In this document: positions 25,720 through 36,097 of the stretch, in pieces
How positions within the stretch are numbered: position 1 is the stretch's first letter
Layout of the letters: each line of letters begins with the position of its first letter
Assembly (NCBI RefSeq): GCF_018688375.1
Contig: NZ_CP061318.1
Location: 496,001-560,000, forward strand
Direction of reading: 5' to 3'
DNA: 64,000 nucleotides
Origin: Polynucleobacter sp. AP-Ainpum-60-G11
Lineage (GTDB): Bacteria > Pseudomonadota > Gammaproteobacteria > Burkholderiales > Burkholderiaceae
Position numbers and translations under genes: made by a program
Notes under the pieces: model-generated
What the model saw: only the letters and a program-made list of their open reading frames with translations
The model's database searches: none
Told to the model about the DNA's origin: nothing

Positions 25720-27183
25720 TTAACTGAGAACGATGTCGTACTGCTCTTGGCGAAAGCTACCTTCCGCCTGGAGTTTAATAGGCTTCCTGATGAAATCACC
25801 AAGCTGAGCTAAGAATTGATTTTCTTCCTCTAGGAAGAGGTCAATGACATCGGGTGCAGCAACAATCCTAAATTCTCGGGGATTAAACTGGCGATGCTCA
25901 CGCACAATTTCTCGCAAAATCTCATAACAAATGGTTTGTGCTGTTTTGACTTCGCCCTTGCCTTGGCAAGTAGCGCAAGGCTCACAGGTAATATGGGCAA
26001 GAGATTCGCGCGTACGTTTGCGCGTCATCTCTACCAAGCCTAGCGAGGAAAAGTCGCTCACTGAAGTGCGAGCATGATCACGATCAAAATTGCGATTGAG
26101 TTCATGTAAAACTGACTCTTGATGATCTTTACTTAGCATGTCAATAAAGTCGATGATGATGATGCCGCCAAGATTACGTAAACGGAGTTGACGGGCAATG
26201 GCCTGAGCAGCCTCAAGATTGGTTTTAAAAACGGTGTCATCAAGATTGCGTGCGCCAACATAACTTCCGGTATTCACATCAATCGTAGTCATCGACTCTG
26301 TTTGGTCGATCATTAGGTAGCCACCCGATTTGAGATCCACTCTTCTGCCGAGTGCTTTATTAATTTCAGCGTCTACATCAAATAAATCAAATAGGGCGCG
26401 CTCACCGCGATGAAGTGTGAGCTTATCCAAAAGATTGGGCATGTAGAGCGTAGCGAACCCTTTGAGTTTTTCAAAGTTCTCCGCAGAATCGACCCGGATT
26501 TGGGTGGTTTCTTCACCAGCAACGTCACGTAATACGCGTTCAGCTAAGCTGAGGTCCTGGTAAAGGAGGCTGGGGGCGGCCTTATGATTTACGCCTTCCC
26601 GAATTTTTTCCCAAGTGGTGCGTAGGTAATGCATATCGTGTTGCAGCTCAGCATCACTAGCATCTTGCGCACTGGTGCGAACAATGATTCCACCTTTTTC
26701 ATCGGCAGGCATGAGTCCTGCTAGGCGAGCTTTGATGGCTTCGCGTTCCTCAGGCTGATCAATTCTTTGGGATACCCCAATATATTTCTCAGTAGCTGCA
26801 TCAGTACCAGCTGGAGGTAGGTAAACCAAGTTGCGGCCAGCAATACTCAATTGGGTTGTAAGGCGTGCACCTTTAGTTCCTAAAGGATCTTTAAGAACTT
26901 GGACTAAAACATTTTGCCCTTCAAAGAGCAGCTTTTCGATTTGGGCTTGAGGATTATTTTGGGTGATATCGGCAACGTGCATAAATGCAGTGCGCTCTAG
27001 GCCGATTTCAATGAAGGCGGATTGCATGCCAGGTAGTACGCGTACCACTTTGGCTAAGTAGATATTGCCGACGATACCGCGTTGGCGGGTACGCTCAATT
27101 TGTAGTTCTTGAACAGCGCCTTGCTGGATTAATGCCACCCGCGTTTCTTGGGGGGTGATGTTGATCAGAATTTCTTCATTCAT
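25720..27183 (-). CDS. rng: Ribonuclease G
   Basis: An endoribonuclease of the RNase E/G family for 16S rRNA 5' end maturation and mRNA decay. 487 residues: S1-like domain (about 35-125), RNase H-like and DNase I-like subdomains with TIDVNTGSYVG and IIIIDFIDM (catalytic aspartates), and a zinc-link Cys pair in CEPCATCQGKG. It lacks the long scaffold tail of RNase E, so it is Rng. Overlaps the maf stop by 4 bases. Confidence 0.94.
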   Translation of the reverse strand: MNEEILINITPQETRVALIQQGAVQELQIERTRQRGIVGNIYLAKVVRVLPGMQSAFIEIGLERTAFMHVADITQNNPQAQIEKLLFEGQNVLVQVLKDPLGTKGARLTTQLSIAGRNLVYLPPAGTDAATEKYIGVSQRIDQPEEREAIKARLAGLMPADEKGGIIVRTSAQDASDAELQHDMHYLRTTWEKIREGVNHKAAPSLLYQDLSLAERVLRDVAGEETTQIRVDSAENFEKLKGFATLYMPNLLDKLTLHRGERALFDLFDVDAEINKALGRRVDLKSGGYLMIDQTESMTTIDVNTGSYVGARNLDDTVFKTNLEAAQAIARQLRLRNLGGIIIIDFIDMLSKDHQESVLHELNRNFDRDHARTSVSDFSSLGLVEMTRKRTRESLAHITCEPCATCQGKGEVKTAQTICYEILREIVREHRQFNPREFRIVAAPDVIDLFLEEENQFLAQLGDFIRKPIKLQAEGSFRQEQYDIVLS

Positions 27184-27803
27184 ATGCGGGCAACTTTAGC
27201 GAAATCCAATAATTGCTTAACTTCGAAAATGGGTAACCCCATGATACCGCTATAACTACCTTTAATTGAGGGAATAAAAGCCCCTCCAAGACCTTGAATG
27301 CCATACGCACCAGCTTTACCAAAGGGCTCACCACTCTGAATGTATTTATCAATTTGTGATGGTGTGAGGTGGGCAAATTCCACCTCAGACACTTGAACCA
27401 GACAAAGAGGCTTAGTTTTAGGATCGATTATCAGAACAACTGCGGTAAGTACTTCATGCACTTTACCGCTCAGCATTTCTAGAATGCGTTCAGCGTCGGC
27501 AGCATCGTTTGGTTTTCCCAGAATCTCGCCATCGGAGCTGTTAGGTAAGCTGACAGTGGTATCTGCACACAGAATGGGTGCCCAAGGTTTTCCACTGTTT
27601 TGCCATCTTGCTAATGCAATGGCACTTTTGGCAAAGGTGACTCGCTCAACGTATTGACGTGCTTTTTCATTGGGGAGGGGAACTTCAAGGGTCTCCGTAT
27701 CTTCATCCGGAGCCGCAATCAACATCTCAAACTGGATGCCAATTTGTTTGAGCAACTCTTGGCGTCGTGGACTTTGTGATGCAAGATAAATATAAGAAAA
27801 CAT
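27180..27803 (-). CDS. maf: Maf family nucleoside triphosphate pyrophosphatase
   Basis: A housecleaning enzyme that hydrolyses modified or non-canonical nucleotides. 207 residues from ATG 27803 (MFSYIYLASQSPRRQELL), which keeps the conserved S-x-SPRR motif near the N-terminus; a longer frame runs back through rlmH and is rejected. CADTTV and ILGKP are the other conserved patches. The subfamily (dTTP/UTP or 7-methyl-GTP) is not certain. It lies 7 bases after rlmH and overlaps rng. Confidence 0.92.
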   Translation of the reverse strand: MFSYIYLASQSPRRQELLKQIGIQFEMLIAAPDEDTETLEVPLPNEKARQYVERVTFAKSAIALARWQNSGKPWAPILCADTTVSLPNSSDGEILGKPNDAADAERILEMLSGKVHEVLTAVVLIIDPKTKPLCLVQVSEVEFAHLTPSQIDKYIQSGEPFGKAGAYGIQGLGGAFIPSIKGSYSGIMGLPIFEVKQLLDFAKVARI

Positions 27804-27810
27804 CAATGAC

Positions 27811-28254
27811 TTACTCGCGGTGGTAGGGGTGGCCTTGCAATATAGTCCAAGCTCGATAGAGTTGCTCAACCAGCAAGACTCTTGCCATGGCATGGGGTAG
27901 GGTTAGGCTCGAAAGGCGCCACATTGCTTGTGCATTTTCTTTGAGGCTGGAGTCGAGTCCGTCAGCACCACCAATTAAAAAAGTGATGTCAAATCCTTCT
28001 TGACGCCAGTTTGCTAAATGGGTAGATAGATTTTGTGTGGTTTGATCCTTACCGCGCTCATCAAGCGCTATGACACGCGAGCCCTTCGGAATAGCGGCTG
28101 CAATTTTGATAGCCTCTTTGGCCGGGTTGAGATCGGGTTTAATCTCTTTGATTTCAATGCTGCAATCTGCAGGCATACGCTTGATGTAATCATGGGTTGC
28201 AGTTGCAACCCATTCTGGCATTTTGTGACCAACAGAAACAATCGTTAAGCGCAT
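27811..28254 (-). CDS. rlmH: 23S rRNA (pseudouridine1915-N3)-methyltransferase
   Basis: A SPOUT-class methyltransferase of 147 residues. The SAM-binding knot is seen in FLIGGADGLDSSL and LPHAMARVLLVEQLYRA, ending with the conserved HPYHRE tail. It follows rsfS by 10 bases in the usual rsfS-rlmH order. Confidence 0.96.
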   Translation of the reverse strand: MRLTIVSVGHKMPEWVATATHDYIKRMPADCSIEIKEIKPDLNPAKEAIKIAAAIPKGSRVIALDERGKDQTTQNLSTHLANWRQEGFDITFLIGGADGLDSSLKENAQAMWRLSSLTLPHAMARVLLVEQLYRAWTILQGHPYHRE

Positions 28255-28264
28255 TGTTAAAACA

Positions 28265-28654
28265 TTAATCTTCGTCGTCGGGTTCGCTGGCCTTCACAAG
28301 CCCCTTGTCTGCTGCTAATTTGACCCGAACAGGCTTAGCGCCCCACATACCCTCTAATTGATAGTAAGCGCGTAGTGCTGGTTGCAGAATGTGCACCACG
28401 ATATCGCCACAATCAACGAGCACCCATTCACCAGTCTCTAAACCTTCGACCGAGATGACTTCACCACCCTTAGCATTGACTGCCTCTTTAACTGACATGG
28501 CCAATGATCTGGTCTGTCGATTGGATGTACCGGTGGCAATGATCACGCGATCAAATAACTCACTGAGCTTAGTAGTGTCATAAACGCGAATATCTTGCGC
28601 CTTAACATCTTCAAGGGCGTCGATCACGACGCGTTGTAATTTCGTTAAGTCCAT
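28265..28654 (-). CDS. rsfS: Ribosome silencing factor RsfS
   Basis: Binds ribosomal protein uL14 and blocks subunit joining in stationary phase. 129 residues with the DUF143 pattern: RVYDTTKLSELFDRVIIATGTSNRQTRSLA, of which only short parts need be checked (IIATGTSNRQ; GLETGEWVLVDCGDIVVHI is the second conserved stretch). An acidic tail EPDDED ends it. Located in the conserved nadD-rsfS-rlmH order. Confidence 0.95.
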   Translation of the reverse strand: MDLTKLQRVVIDALEDVKAQDIRVYDTTKLSELFDRVIIATGTSNRQTRSLAMSVKEAVNAKGGEVISVEGLETGEWVLVDCGDIVVHILQPALRAYYQLEGMWGAKPVRVKLAADKGLVKASEPDDED

Positions 28655-28708
28655 AGTTTCTTAAGTATTTTTCTGAGATTTTTGTATATAGGAGTGATCT
28701 TAGCCTGA

Positions 28709-29413
28709 TTATTTGTACAGACCCAGATTTGTAATGATTTCTAAAGCATGAGATGGAATGTGCTCTGAAGCAATATCGCTACGAGAGGGGCTTTTAAGCT
28801 GATTTCGAAGCTCGGTGGATGAAAGGTCTACTGAAAGACTGTTATCTAGATAGATGCGGCCAAATGGGCTTTTTTCAAGGGTATCCGCATCAATACATTG
28901 ATGCTTTTCCAATAAAGTTACGATTTCAGCGCCCATTTGCTCTGAAACTTCATAGTGGGGTCTGCTAGCTACGGCGAAATTCACAAAGCTCAGTAATTGA
29001 TCCCAAGAGTTCCAGGTGGGGAGATTCAGAAGGGAATCGGCTCCCATTAGCCAAGTTAAGCTGACATCAGGCCGAAAACGTTCTCTCAGTGCTTTAGCAG
29101 TATCGATAGCATAGCTAGGGCCTGCTCGATCAATTTCGATGCGATCAATGCCAATCTGAGTTGATATCTTTAGATACAGAAATGCTCGAGCTAGATCAAT
29201 GCCTGCTGCTTCAGTCAGCTGCAGGCGGATTTCCGCAGGAGTGATGCCAAAGTCTTTTTGCCAAGGTTCACCGCTTGGTACGAGAAGTAGGGCATCAAGA
29301 TGCAAGACCTTTGCAAAATGCGTAGCCAATTTGAGATGACCAAGGTGTGGTGGGTCAAACGTACCACCTAGGATGCCAATTTTTTTTGGAGTATCCAAAT
29401 GCACTGAGCTCAA
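28709..29413 (-). CDS. nadD: Nicotinate-nucleotide adenylyltransferase
   Basis: Makes nicotinate adenine dinucleotide in NAD synthesis. 234 residues: nucleotide-binding GGTFDPPHLGH near 15-25 (HxGH-type), substrate loop GADSLLNLPTWNSW, and C-terminal SSTELR. It starts 1 base after hemF ends, so it is operonic. A 54-base gap separates it from rsfS. Confidence 0.95.
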   Translation of the reverse strand: MSSVHLDTPKKIGILGGTFDPPHLGHLKLATHFAKVLHLDALLLVPSGEPWQKDFGITPAEIRLQLTEAAGIDLARAFLYLKISTQIGIDRIEIDRAGPSYAIDTAKALRERFRPDVSLTWLMGADSLLNLPTWNSWDQLLSFVNFAVASRPHYEVSEQMGAEIVTLLEKHQCIDADTLEKSPFGRIYLDNSLSVDLSSTELRNQLKSPSRSDIASEHIPSHALEIITNLGLYK

Positions 29414-29414
29414 C

Positions 29415-30350
<936 letters not shown>

Positions 30351-30391
30351 GGTTCAAAGATCTTCGTAGTGGATGTTATGAATTGCTCAAG

Positions 30392-31669
30392 TTATTTAAC
30401 TGCGCGATAGCCAATATCTTTTCGATATTGCATGCCATCAAATTGGATCTTAGAAATGGCGTCGTATGCTTTTTGTTGTGCACCACGAACCGTATCGGAC
30501 AAGCCTACTACACACATTACGCGACCGCCTGAGGTAATTAGCTTGCCGTCTTGCAGCTTGGTGCCAGCATGAAAGGTCAACTGATCTTCGGTATCGGCAG
30601 GAATACCGGTGATGACATCACCATTGCGCGGAGTATCTGGATAGTTATGGGCTGCGAGAACTACGCCTAATGCAGTGCGACGATCCCAATCTAATTCCAC
30701 TTCATTTAGAGTGCCATCAACTGCATGATCTAATGCGTTGACTAAATCACTACGCAGGCGCGCCATGATCGGTTGTGTCTCTGGATCACCCATGCGGCAG
30801 TTGAATTCCAAAGTCTTAATCTTGCCGTCGGGGGAAATCATCAAGCCTGCATAGAGAAAGCCGGTGTAGGGAATGCCATCAGCCTCCATCCCCTTGACTG
30901 TGGGCATGATGACTTCACGCAAAGCGCGCGCATGAATTTCTGGGGTAACTACTGGAGCAGGGGAATAAGCACCCATGCCGCCAGTATTAGGGCCTTGATC
31001 AGCATCGAGTAAACGCTTGTGATCTTGGCTGGTAGCTAAAGCTAAAACATGTTTACCGTCTACGAGCACAATAAAGCTGGCTTCTTCGCCGGTTAAGAAT
31101 TCTTCAATGACTACCCGTGCACCTGCATTACCGAGCTTGTTGTCGGCGAGCATCATGTCGACAGCAGCATGCGCTTCTGCTAAATCCATAGCTACAACTA
31201 CACCCTTTCCTGCAGCAAGTCCATCCGCTTTAATAACGATCGGCGCACCTTTAGCATCAATGTAAGCATGCGCCTCTAATGTATTTGAGAAAGTTTGGTA
31301 TTCCGCTGTTGGGATACCGTGGCGTTTCATGAATGCTTTGGAGAAATCTTTTGAGGATTCCAATTGAGCTGCCAGTTGAGTTGGTCCGAAGATGCGCAAA
31401 CCATTATTGCGAAACACATCTACGATGCCGGCAGCTAATGGAGCCTCAGGACCCACTACGGTTAAATGAATTTTTTCACGTTTAGCAAAGTCTGCTAATT
31501 CTTGAAGATCGGAGATAGGGAGATTTTCAATTCCGGCTGCCGCTTGTTTTGCGGTGGCAGTGCCGCCATTTCCTGGTGCTACATATACGGTTTGCACTTG
31601 TGGGGATTGAGCAAGCTTCCATGCTAATGCATGTTCACGGCCACCGGATCCAACTAAAAGAATTTTCAT
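30392..31669 (-). CDS. purD: Phosphoribosylamine-glycine ligase
   Basis: The second step of purine synthesis (GAR synthetase). 425 residues with an N-terminal GSGGREHALAWKL patch (7-19) and ATP-grasp core (VIKADGLAAGKGVVVA; TEFNCRMGDPE-like signature as LEFNCRMGDPETQ). Standard length. Downstream of yebC by 48 bases on the same strand. Confidence 0.96.
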   Translation of the reverse strand: MKILLVGSGGREHALAWKLAQSPQVQTVYVAPGNGGTATAKQAAAGIENLPISDLQELADFAKREKIHLTVVGPEAPLAAGIVDVFRNNGLRIFGPTQLAAQLESSKDFSKAFMKRHGIPTAEYQTFSNTLEAHAYIDAKGAPIVIKADGLAAGKGVVVAMDLAEAHAAVDMMLADNKLGNAGARVVIEEFLTGEEASFIVLVDGKHVLALATSQDHKRLLDADQGPNTGGMGAYSPAPVVTPEIHARALREVIMPTVKGMEADGIPYTGFLYAGLMISPDGKIKTLEFNCRMGDPETQPIMARLRSDLVNALDHAVDGTLNEVELDWDRRTALGVVLAAHNYPDTPRNGDVITGIPADTEDQLTFHAGTKLQDGKLITSGGRVMCVVGLSDTVRGAQQKAYDAISKIQFDGMQYRKDIGYRAVK

Positions 31670-31717
31670 GACGAGCTAAGAAATAAGTTAATGAATGGGA
31701 TTTATCAATTCGATGGT

Positions 31718-32437
31718 TTACAAGGATGCATTCGTAAATACTTCTTGAACATCATCTAAGTTTTCAAGTGCATCCAAAAGTTTTTGCATGCTTTCAGCTT
31801 GTTCGCCTTCAAACTCGGTTTCAGTTTCTGGGCGCATAGTGACTGTGGCAAGTTCAGCCTTTAAACCTGCTTGGGTGAGCGCGTCTTGCACTTTAGAAAA
31901 GTCAGGAACTGGTGTGAGTACCTCGAGTGAGCCATCATCATGGGTGATGACATCTTCGGCGCCGGCATCCAGCGCGATCTCCATGAGTTGATCTTCATTG
32001 GTGCCAGGTGCAAACAGCATCTGTCCGCAGTGTTTGAACATGAAAGCAACAGAACCTTCTGCACCCATGTTGCCACCATTTTTTGCAAATGCATGGCGCA
32101 CTTCAGCAACGGTGCGGGTACGGTTATCTGTTAAGCAATCAACGATGATGGCGGCACCATTAAGACCGTAACCTTCGTAACGAATCTCTTCGTAGTTCAC
32201 GCCCTCGAGTGAGCCTGTCCCCCGCTGAATTGCTCGCTGCACATTGTCATTCGGCATATTGGCATCTTTAGCCTTATCAATTGCCAGACGTAAACGCGGG
32301 TTCGTAGCGATATCGCCGCCGCCTAATTTAGCTGCAACCGTAATTTCTTTGATAAGTTTGGTCCAAATCTTGCCGCGCTTTTCGTCTTGACGTCCTTTGC
32401 GGTGCTGAATATTGGCCCATTTCGAATGGCCGGCCAT
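31718..32437 (-). CDS. yebC: YebC/PmpR (TACO1-like) protein
   Basis: 239 residues with the typical start [18 protein letters not shown] and the later conserved [21 protein letters not shown] (read only as GYGPxGxA-like landmark). Members were first described as transcription regulators and more recently linked to relief of ribosome stalling. First gene of the minus-strand housekeeping run. Confidence 0.94.
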   Translation of the reverse strand: MAGHSKWANIQHRKGRQDEKRGKIWTKLIKEITVAAKLGGGDIATNPRLRLAIDKAKDANMPNDNVQRAIQRGTGSLEGVNYEEIRYEGYGLNGAAIIVDCLTDNRTRTVAEVRHAFAKNGGNMGAEGSVAFMFKHCGQMLFAPGTNEDQLMEIALDAGAEDVITHDDGSLEVLTPVPDFSKVQDALTQAGLKAELATVTMRPETETEFEGEQAESMQKLLDALENLDDVQEVFTNASL

Positions 32438-32502
32438 ACGGGTAAGTCCTTTTGAGTAATATCGCTTGAAGACCTCATTTTAAGGGCTTCTGAGGTCAAG
32501 AA

Positions 32503-32532
32503 TTGGGAGTAGTACAACTTTTTTGTTACACT
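32503..32532 (+). promoter_or_regulatory. Promoter of tRNA-Leu
   Basis: TTGGGA (32503-32508), an 18-base spacer, then TACACT (32527-32532) with an upstream TG extension. The expected start is about 40 bases before the tRNA. Confidence 0.5.
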
Positions 32533-32579
32533 CTCACCTCTTAGTAAGCTTCAATGCAGTTTTTCCACTGCAAACACCT

Positions 32580-32664
32580 GCCCCGGTGATGGAATTGGTA
32601 GACGTGCCGGACTCAAAATCCGGTGCCGCAAGGCGTGGCGGTTCAAGTCCGCCCCGGGGCACCA
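32580..32664 (+). tRNA. tRNA-Leu (anticodon CAA)
   Basis: An 85-base class II tRNA with acceptor stem GCCCCGG/CCGGGGC, anticodon loop CTCAAAA (CAA), a long variable arm, T-loop GTTCAAGTC and encoded CCA. No sign of an integrated element next to it. Confidence 0.97.
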
Positions 32665-32707
32665 TCTCAAATTGGCTGATTTCTACACCTTTGTGATGCT
32701 CTCAATC

Positions 32708-33649
32708 TCAAATCTCATAAGTTTCTGATTCGCTATTCATAGCTTGCTCAACAATTTTCTTAGTGAGCGTTGGTGAGAACAATTCGATAAAGGTGTAGAC
32801 GAAAGATCGCAAATAAGCACCTTGCTTAACACCCAAATGCGTCACGTTATTGCCAAATAAATGTCCAACCGGAATGACTCGTAGATTGCGATCTCGATCT
32901 GTGTCATAGGCTAATCCAGCAACAATCCCTACACCCATGCCTGTTTCAACATAGGTCTTAATGACATCGGCATCAATCGCTTCCAAGATGATGTCGGGGC
33001 TGAGATTGCGTTGCGCAAATGCGGCATCAATCTTGCTACGACCAGCAAACGCTTTATCGTAGGTGATAAGTGGATATTTCGCAATCTCTTCTAGGGTGAT
33101 TGTTGACTGATTCAGTAGTGGGTGACTGAGCGGCACCATCACAACGTGTTGCCACTGGTAACCTGGAAGCGCCAGTACACCAGGAGTATTGGCAATGCCT
33201 TCGGTTGCAATTGCGATGTCAGCACGATCATGAATGAGCAGCTCTGCAATTTGCCCTGGGCTTCCCTGTTGAATGCTGACCCGAACCTTTGGAAAGCGTT
33301 TAGTAAATTCAGTAAGGACTTTAGGTAAGGCGTAACGGGCTTGTGTATGCGTAGTGGCAATCACAAAATTACCCTGATCCTGGCTGGCAAAGTCTTTGCC
33401 AACTCTTCTCAATGTTTCCACTTCGTCCAGAATGCGCTCAATCGAGGCAAGGATGCGTTTACCTGGCTCAGTCAGCGAGCGAATACGTTTGCCATGGCGT
33501 CGGAATATTTCTACTCCAAGCTCATCCTCAAGCTCAATAATGGCTTTCGAAACTCCTGGCTGAGAAGTGAAGAGCGCCTTAGCTGCTGAAGTGAGATTGA
33601 AGTTCTGCCTTACGGCTTCGCGAACAAAACGAAATTGATGCAAATTCAT
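32708..33649 (-). CDS. cysB: LysR family regulator CysB
   Basis: A sulfur-assimilation regulator, 313 residues. The N-terminal helix-turn-helix is in NLTSAAKALFTSQPGVSKAI (residues 18-37), followed by the CysB-specific HGKRIRSLTEPG linker and a ligand-binding domain with TTHTQARYALP and the C-terminal lobe. Orthologues respond to O-acetylserine/N-acetylserine and sulfate status. A pair of direct repeats (33665-33687) lies just before the start and may be its autoregulatory site. Confidence 0.88.
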   Translation of the reverse strand: MNLHQFRFVREAVRQNFNLTSAAKALFTSQPGVSKAIIELEDELGVEIFRRHGKRIRSLTEPGKRILASIERILDEVETLRRVGKDFASQDQGNFVIATTHTQARYALPKVLTEFTKRFPKVRVSIQQGSPGQIAELLIHDRADIAIATEGIANTPGVLALPGYQWQHVVMVPLSHPLLNQSTITLEEIAKYPLITYDKAFAGRSKIDAAFAQRNLSPDIILEAIDADVIKTYVETGMGVGIVAGLAYDTDRDRNLRVIPVGHLFGNNVTHLGVKQGAYLRSFVYTFIELFSPTLTKKIVEQAMNSESETYEI

Positions 33650-33664
33650 ATGGATTCCATTCTT

Positions 33665-33687
33665 TATATCAACTGCGATATATCAAC
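33665..33687. promoter_or_regulatory. Direct repeat TATATCAAC, possible CysB autoregulatory site
   Basis: Two exact copies of TATATCAAC (33665-33673 and 33679-33687), 14 bases apart start to start, in the 62-base gap upstream of cysB. Spacing is near one and a half helix turns. Confidence 0.4.
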
Positions 33688-33711
33688 AGAATTCTATATG
33701 ATTTTGGGGTA

Positions 33712-34866
33712 TTAAGCTCTAGATACCCAACGTAAACCCACAATCGCCAAAATGAAATAGAGCAATGGAGGTGTGAGGGCGGTAAGTAGGGTTGGCCATG
33801 AACCCAGAAGCCCCACATTCGAGAAGAGGGAGTTGAAAAGCTGGAAGCTCATACCCAGCATGATGCCTCCGAACACCTTGATGCCGACACTACCGGCGCG
33901 AACCTTGAGGTAAGCAAACGGCAGGGCCAGTGCCAGCATGACGAAGATCGTGAATGGGTAAATCACTTTTTTCCAGAATGCAATGGAATGCCGCTGCACA
34001 TCTTGTTTGTTATCTCTTAAGTGAGAAATAAATCGACCCAAACTAAAGATCGACATTTTTTCTGGGCTGACCAACAGTACGCTCAAAATTTGAGGTGTGA
34101 CTTCAGAATCTAGGCTCACGATTGGGTGCACGAATGTTTGCGCTGAGTAGACTGGGTTTAGGGGGTCAGCCTGCTTAGCTTCTTTAAAGCGAGTTTCTGT
34201 GACGTCATCCAGAATCCAGGTTCCAGTTTGATCAAAGCGCCCGGAAACAGCGCTTCGAATAGAGAGCAAGCGGTACGCATCGTCAAACTCGTACATGCGG
34301 ATATTTTTAATTTCGTTATCTTGCTCAATCTTGCCAACGTTGACATAGCGCACCCCTGGCCTCACTGGCCCGCTACCGTCCTCATCGCGTAAACGATCTT
34401 TTACCCACACGCCCGTTTTAAATTGCGAGCTATAGGATGAGCCCAAAGCCTTCATACGAATTTGGTCGGACAAGTTTTCGGTATAAGGCCCTAGCCATTC
34501 GCTCATCACAAGCGTAACAATAATTAAGGGTAATGAAATCTTTGCGAGGGTGGTTAAACCTTTGCGCATATCTAATCCAGCAATGCGAAGAATCGTGAAT
34601 TCAGATTGACTAGCCAACATGGCAAATACATAAATACTTCCAATCAAACCGGCGATTGGAATAATTTCAGAAATGCGACTGGGCGCTTTTAATAAAACAT
34701 GCAAAAGGGCTAGAGGTAAGGTGTACTGGCCCTTGACTGAACCAAGTTCGCTGAGGATGTCAAAAAATAAAAATAGCGCCACTAAAGCAAAGAGGATGAA
34801 ACCAAAGGCAGCATAGATCTGCTTAGCTAAGTAGCGTTCATAAATATAAGGGAATAGATATTTCAT
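33712..34866 (-). CDS. lptG: LPS export permease LptG
   Basis: An inner-membrane half of the LptB2FG extractor that drives LPS to the outer membrane. 384 residues with three helices at each end and a periplasmic beta-jellyroll between (about 110-285). Begins YERYLAKQIYAAFGFILFALVALFLFF-type (YLAKQIYAAFGFILF is the landmark). Translationally coupled to lptF by a 4-base overlap. Confidence 0.93.
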   Translation of the reverse strand: MKYLFPYIYERYLAKQIYAAFGFILFALVALFLFFDILSELGSVKGQYTLPLALLHVLLKAPSRISEIIPIAGLIGSIYVFAMLASQSEFTILRIAGLDMRKGLTTLAKISLPLIIVTLVMSEWLGPYTENLSDQIRMKALGSSYSSQFKTGVWVKDRLRDEDGSGPVRPGVRYVNVGKIEQDNEIKNIRMYEFDDAYRLLSIRSAVSGRFDQTGTWILDDVTETRFKEAKQADPLNPVYSAQTFVHPIVSLDSEVTPQILSVLLVSPEKMSIFSLGRFISHLRDNKQDVQRHSIAFWKKVIYPFTIFVMLALALPFAYLKVRAGSVGIKVFGGIMLGMSFQLFNSLFSNVGLLGSWPTLLTALTPPLLYFILAIVGLRWVSRA

Positions 34867-35978
34867 CTATTTGCCAAGAAGGAGGGAAGTTGACGGCGCC
34901 ACCATTTCAACGAGGGGTTGATGCGGTTGCGAATCAGTAAAAAAGCAATGCTAAAGGCTAGGGCATGTATAGGCCAAGCTGCAACAAAAACATTCACCTT
35001 GCCTTGTGATACAAAGTTTTGAGTGAGATTGAGTAGGTTGCTGTAAATCAAATAAATGAGTACGGCATAAAACATCGCAGTGTAATTGCCTAGCCGGGGA
35101 TTGACATAGGCTAGTGGAATGGCAATCAATACCAGACCTAAAGCCATTAAAGGTAAACCGATACGCCAGAGTAATTCGGCGTAATTCGCATTGAGGGCAG
35201 CTGGATTGGGATCATTCAACAACTCCAAAACAGTTTTTTCTCGGTCACGCGGCGCTGGATCCAGCGCGCTTTTGCTATGAATGTGGGTGCTGTACTCGGC
35301 AAATTCTAAAATTCTGAAATCCGGTTGCGTAGGGAGTCCTTCATAGCGACGGCCATTATTCAAGACGATTGATTTTCCGCCACCCTCTGCATTTTCAATA
35401 AAGCCGGTGGAAGCAACGGCAACACTCAGTCGTCCATTTTTGGTTTCTGCGGCAAAGATATTTTTCACTTCACTTTTATCTACATCCAACTCTTCAATAA
35501 AAAATACGCGCTCTGCTTTAGCTGACTCTCTAAATTGGCCTGCGGCAACCATGGAGACATCGCTGCGTTGTTGAAAGCGCTGACTAATGATGGTCGATTC
35601 GCGGTTAGCCCAAGGCCAAACAAACAAAGCTAGGAGGGTGATGATGACGATGAGGGGTGCTGCGAAGCGCAATATTGGTCGAATCAGGCTAGCGATACTA
35701 AGGCCGCTAGCAAACCATACAATCATTTCTGAGTCTTTATACCAACGCACTAGCACTATTAAGACGGCGACAAACAGGGAGACGCTCAGTAGAACTGCCA
35801 TATAGCCAAGGGTGGCCAACGCTATCAAAACTAGAGCATCCTCTGGATTAACAGCCCCATTGGCTGCAAAGCCCAGAATACGGATTACTAGAGTAGTGAT
35901 CATGATGGTGACCAAGACCAAAAAAACGCCACCAGTCGTAAAACTGAGTTCGCGGCGAAGGGCTTGGTGAAAAATCAT
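34863..35978 (-). CDS. lptF: LPS export permease LptF
   Basis: The partner of LptG, 371 residues, same topology. N-terminal FHQALRRELSFTTGGVFLVL is typical. First gene of lptF-lptG; divergent from pepA with a 119-base spacer, the usual arrangement. Confidence 0.93.
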   Translation of the reverse strand: MIFHQALRRELSFTTGGVFLVLVTIMITTLVIRILGFAANGAVNPEDALVLIALATLGYMAVLLSVSLFVAVLIVLVRWYKDSEMIVWFASGLSIASLIRPILRFAAPLIVIITLLALFVWPWANRESTIISQRFQQRSDVSMVAAGQFRESAKAERVFFIEELDVDKSEVKNIFAAETKNGRLSVAVASTGFIENAEGGGKSIVLNNGRRYEGLPTQPDFRILEFAEYSTHIHSKSALDPAPRDREKTVLELLNDPNPAALNANYAELLWRIGLPLMALGLVLIAIPLAYVNPRLGNYTAMFYAVLIYLIYSNLLNLTQNFVSQGKVNVFVAAWPIHALAFSIAFLLIRNRINPSLKWWRRQLPSFLANR

Positions 35979-36097
35979 GAGTAAATAGTAGGCTGGCTGT
36001 TATTGGCTCACTCAAGATGTGAACCTGCATCTCGGAGGATAATGGATAAACACCCATTTTTTTCCGTGAATTGACTTAAAAAATACCTCAAGACATC

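Noticed and set aside
27804..27893. Upstream extension of maf
   Set aside because: It overlaps rlmH; the conserved SPRR motif sits at the right distance from ATG 27803.
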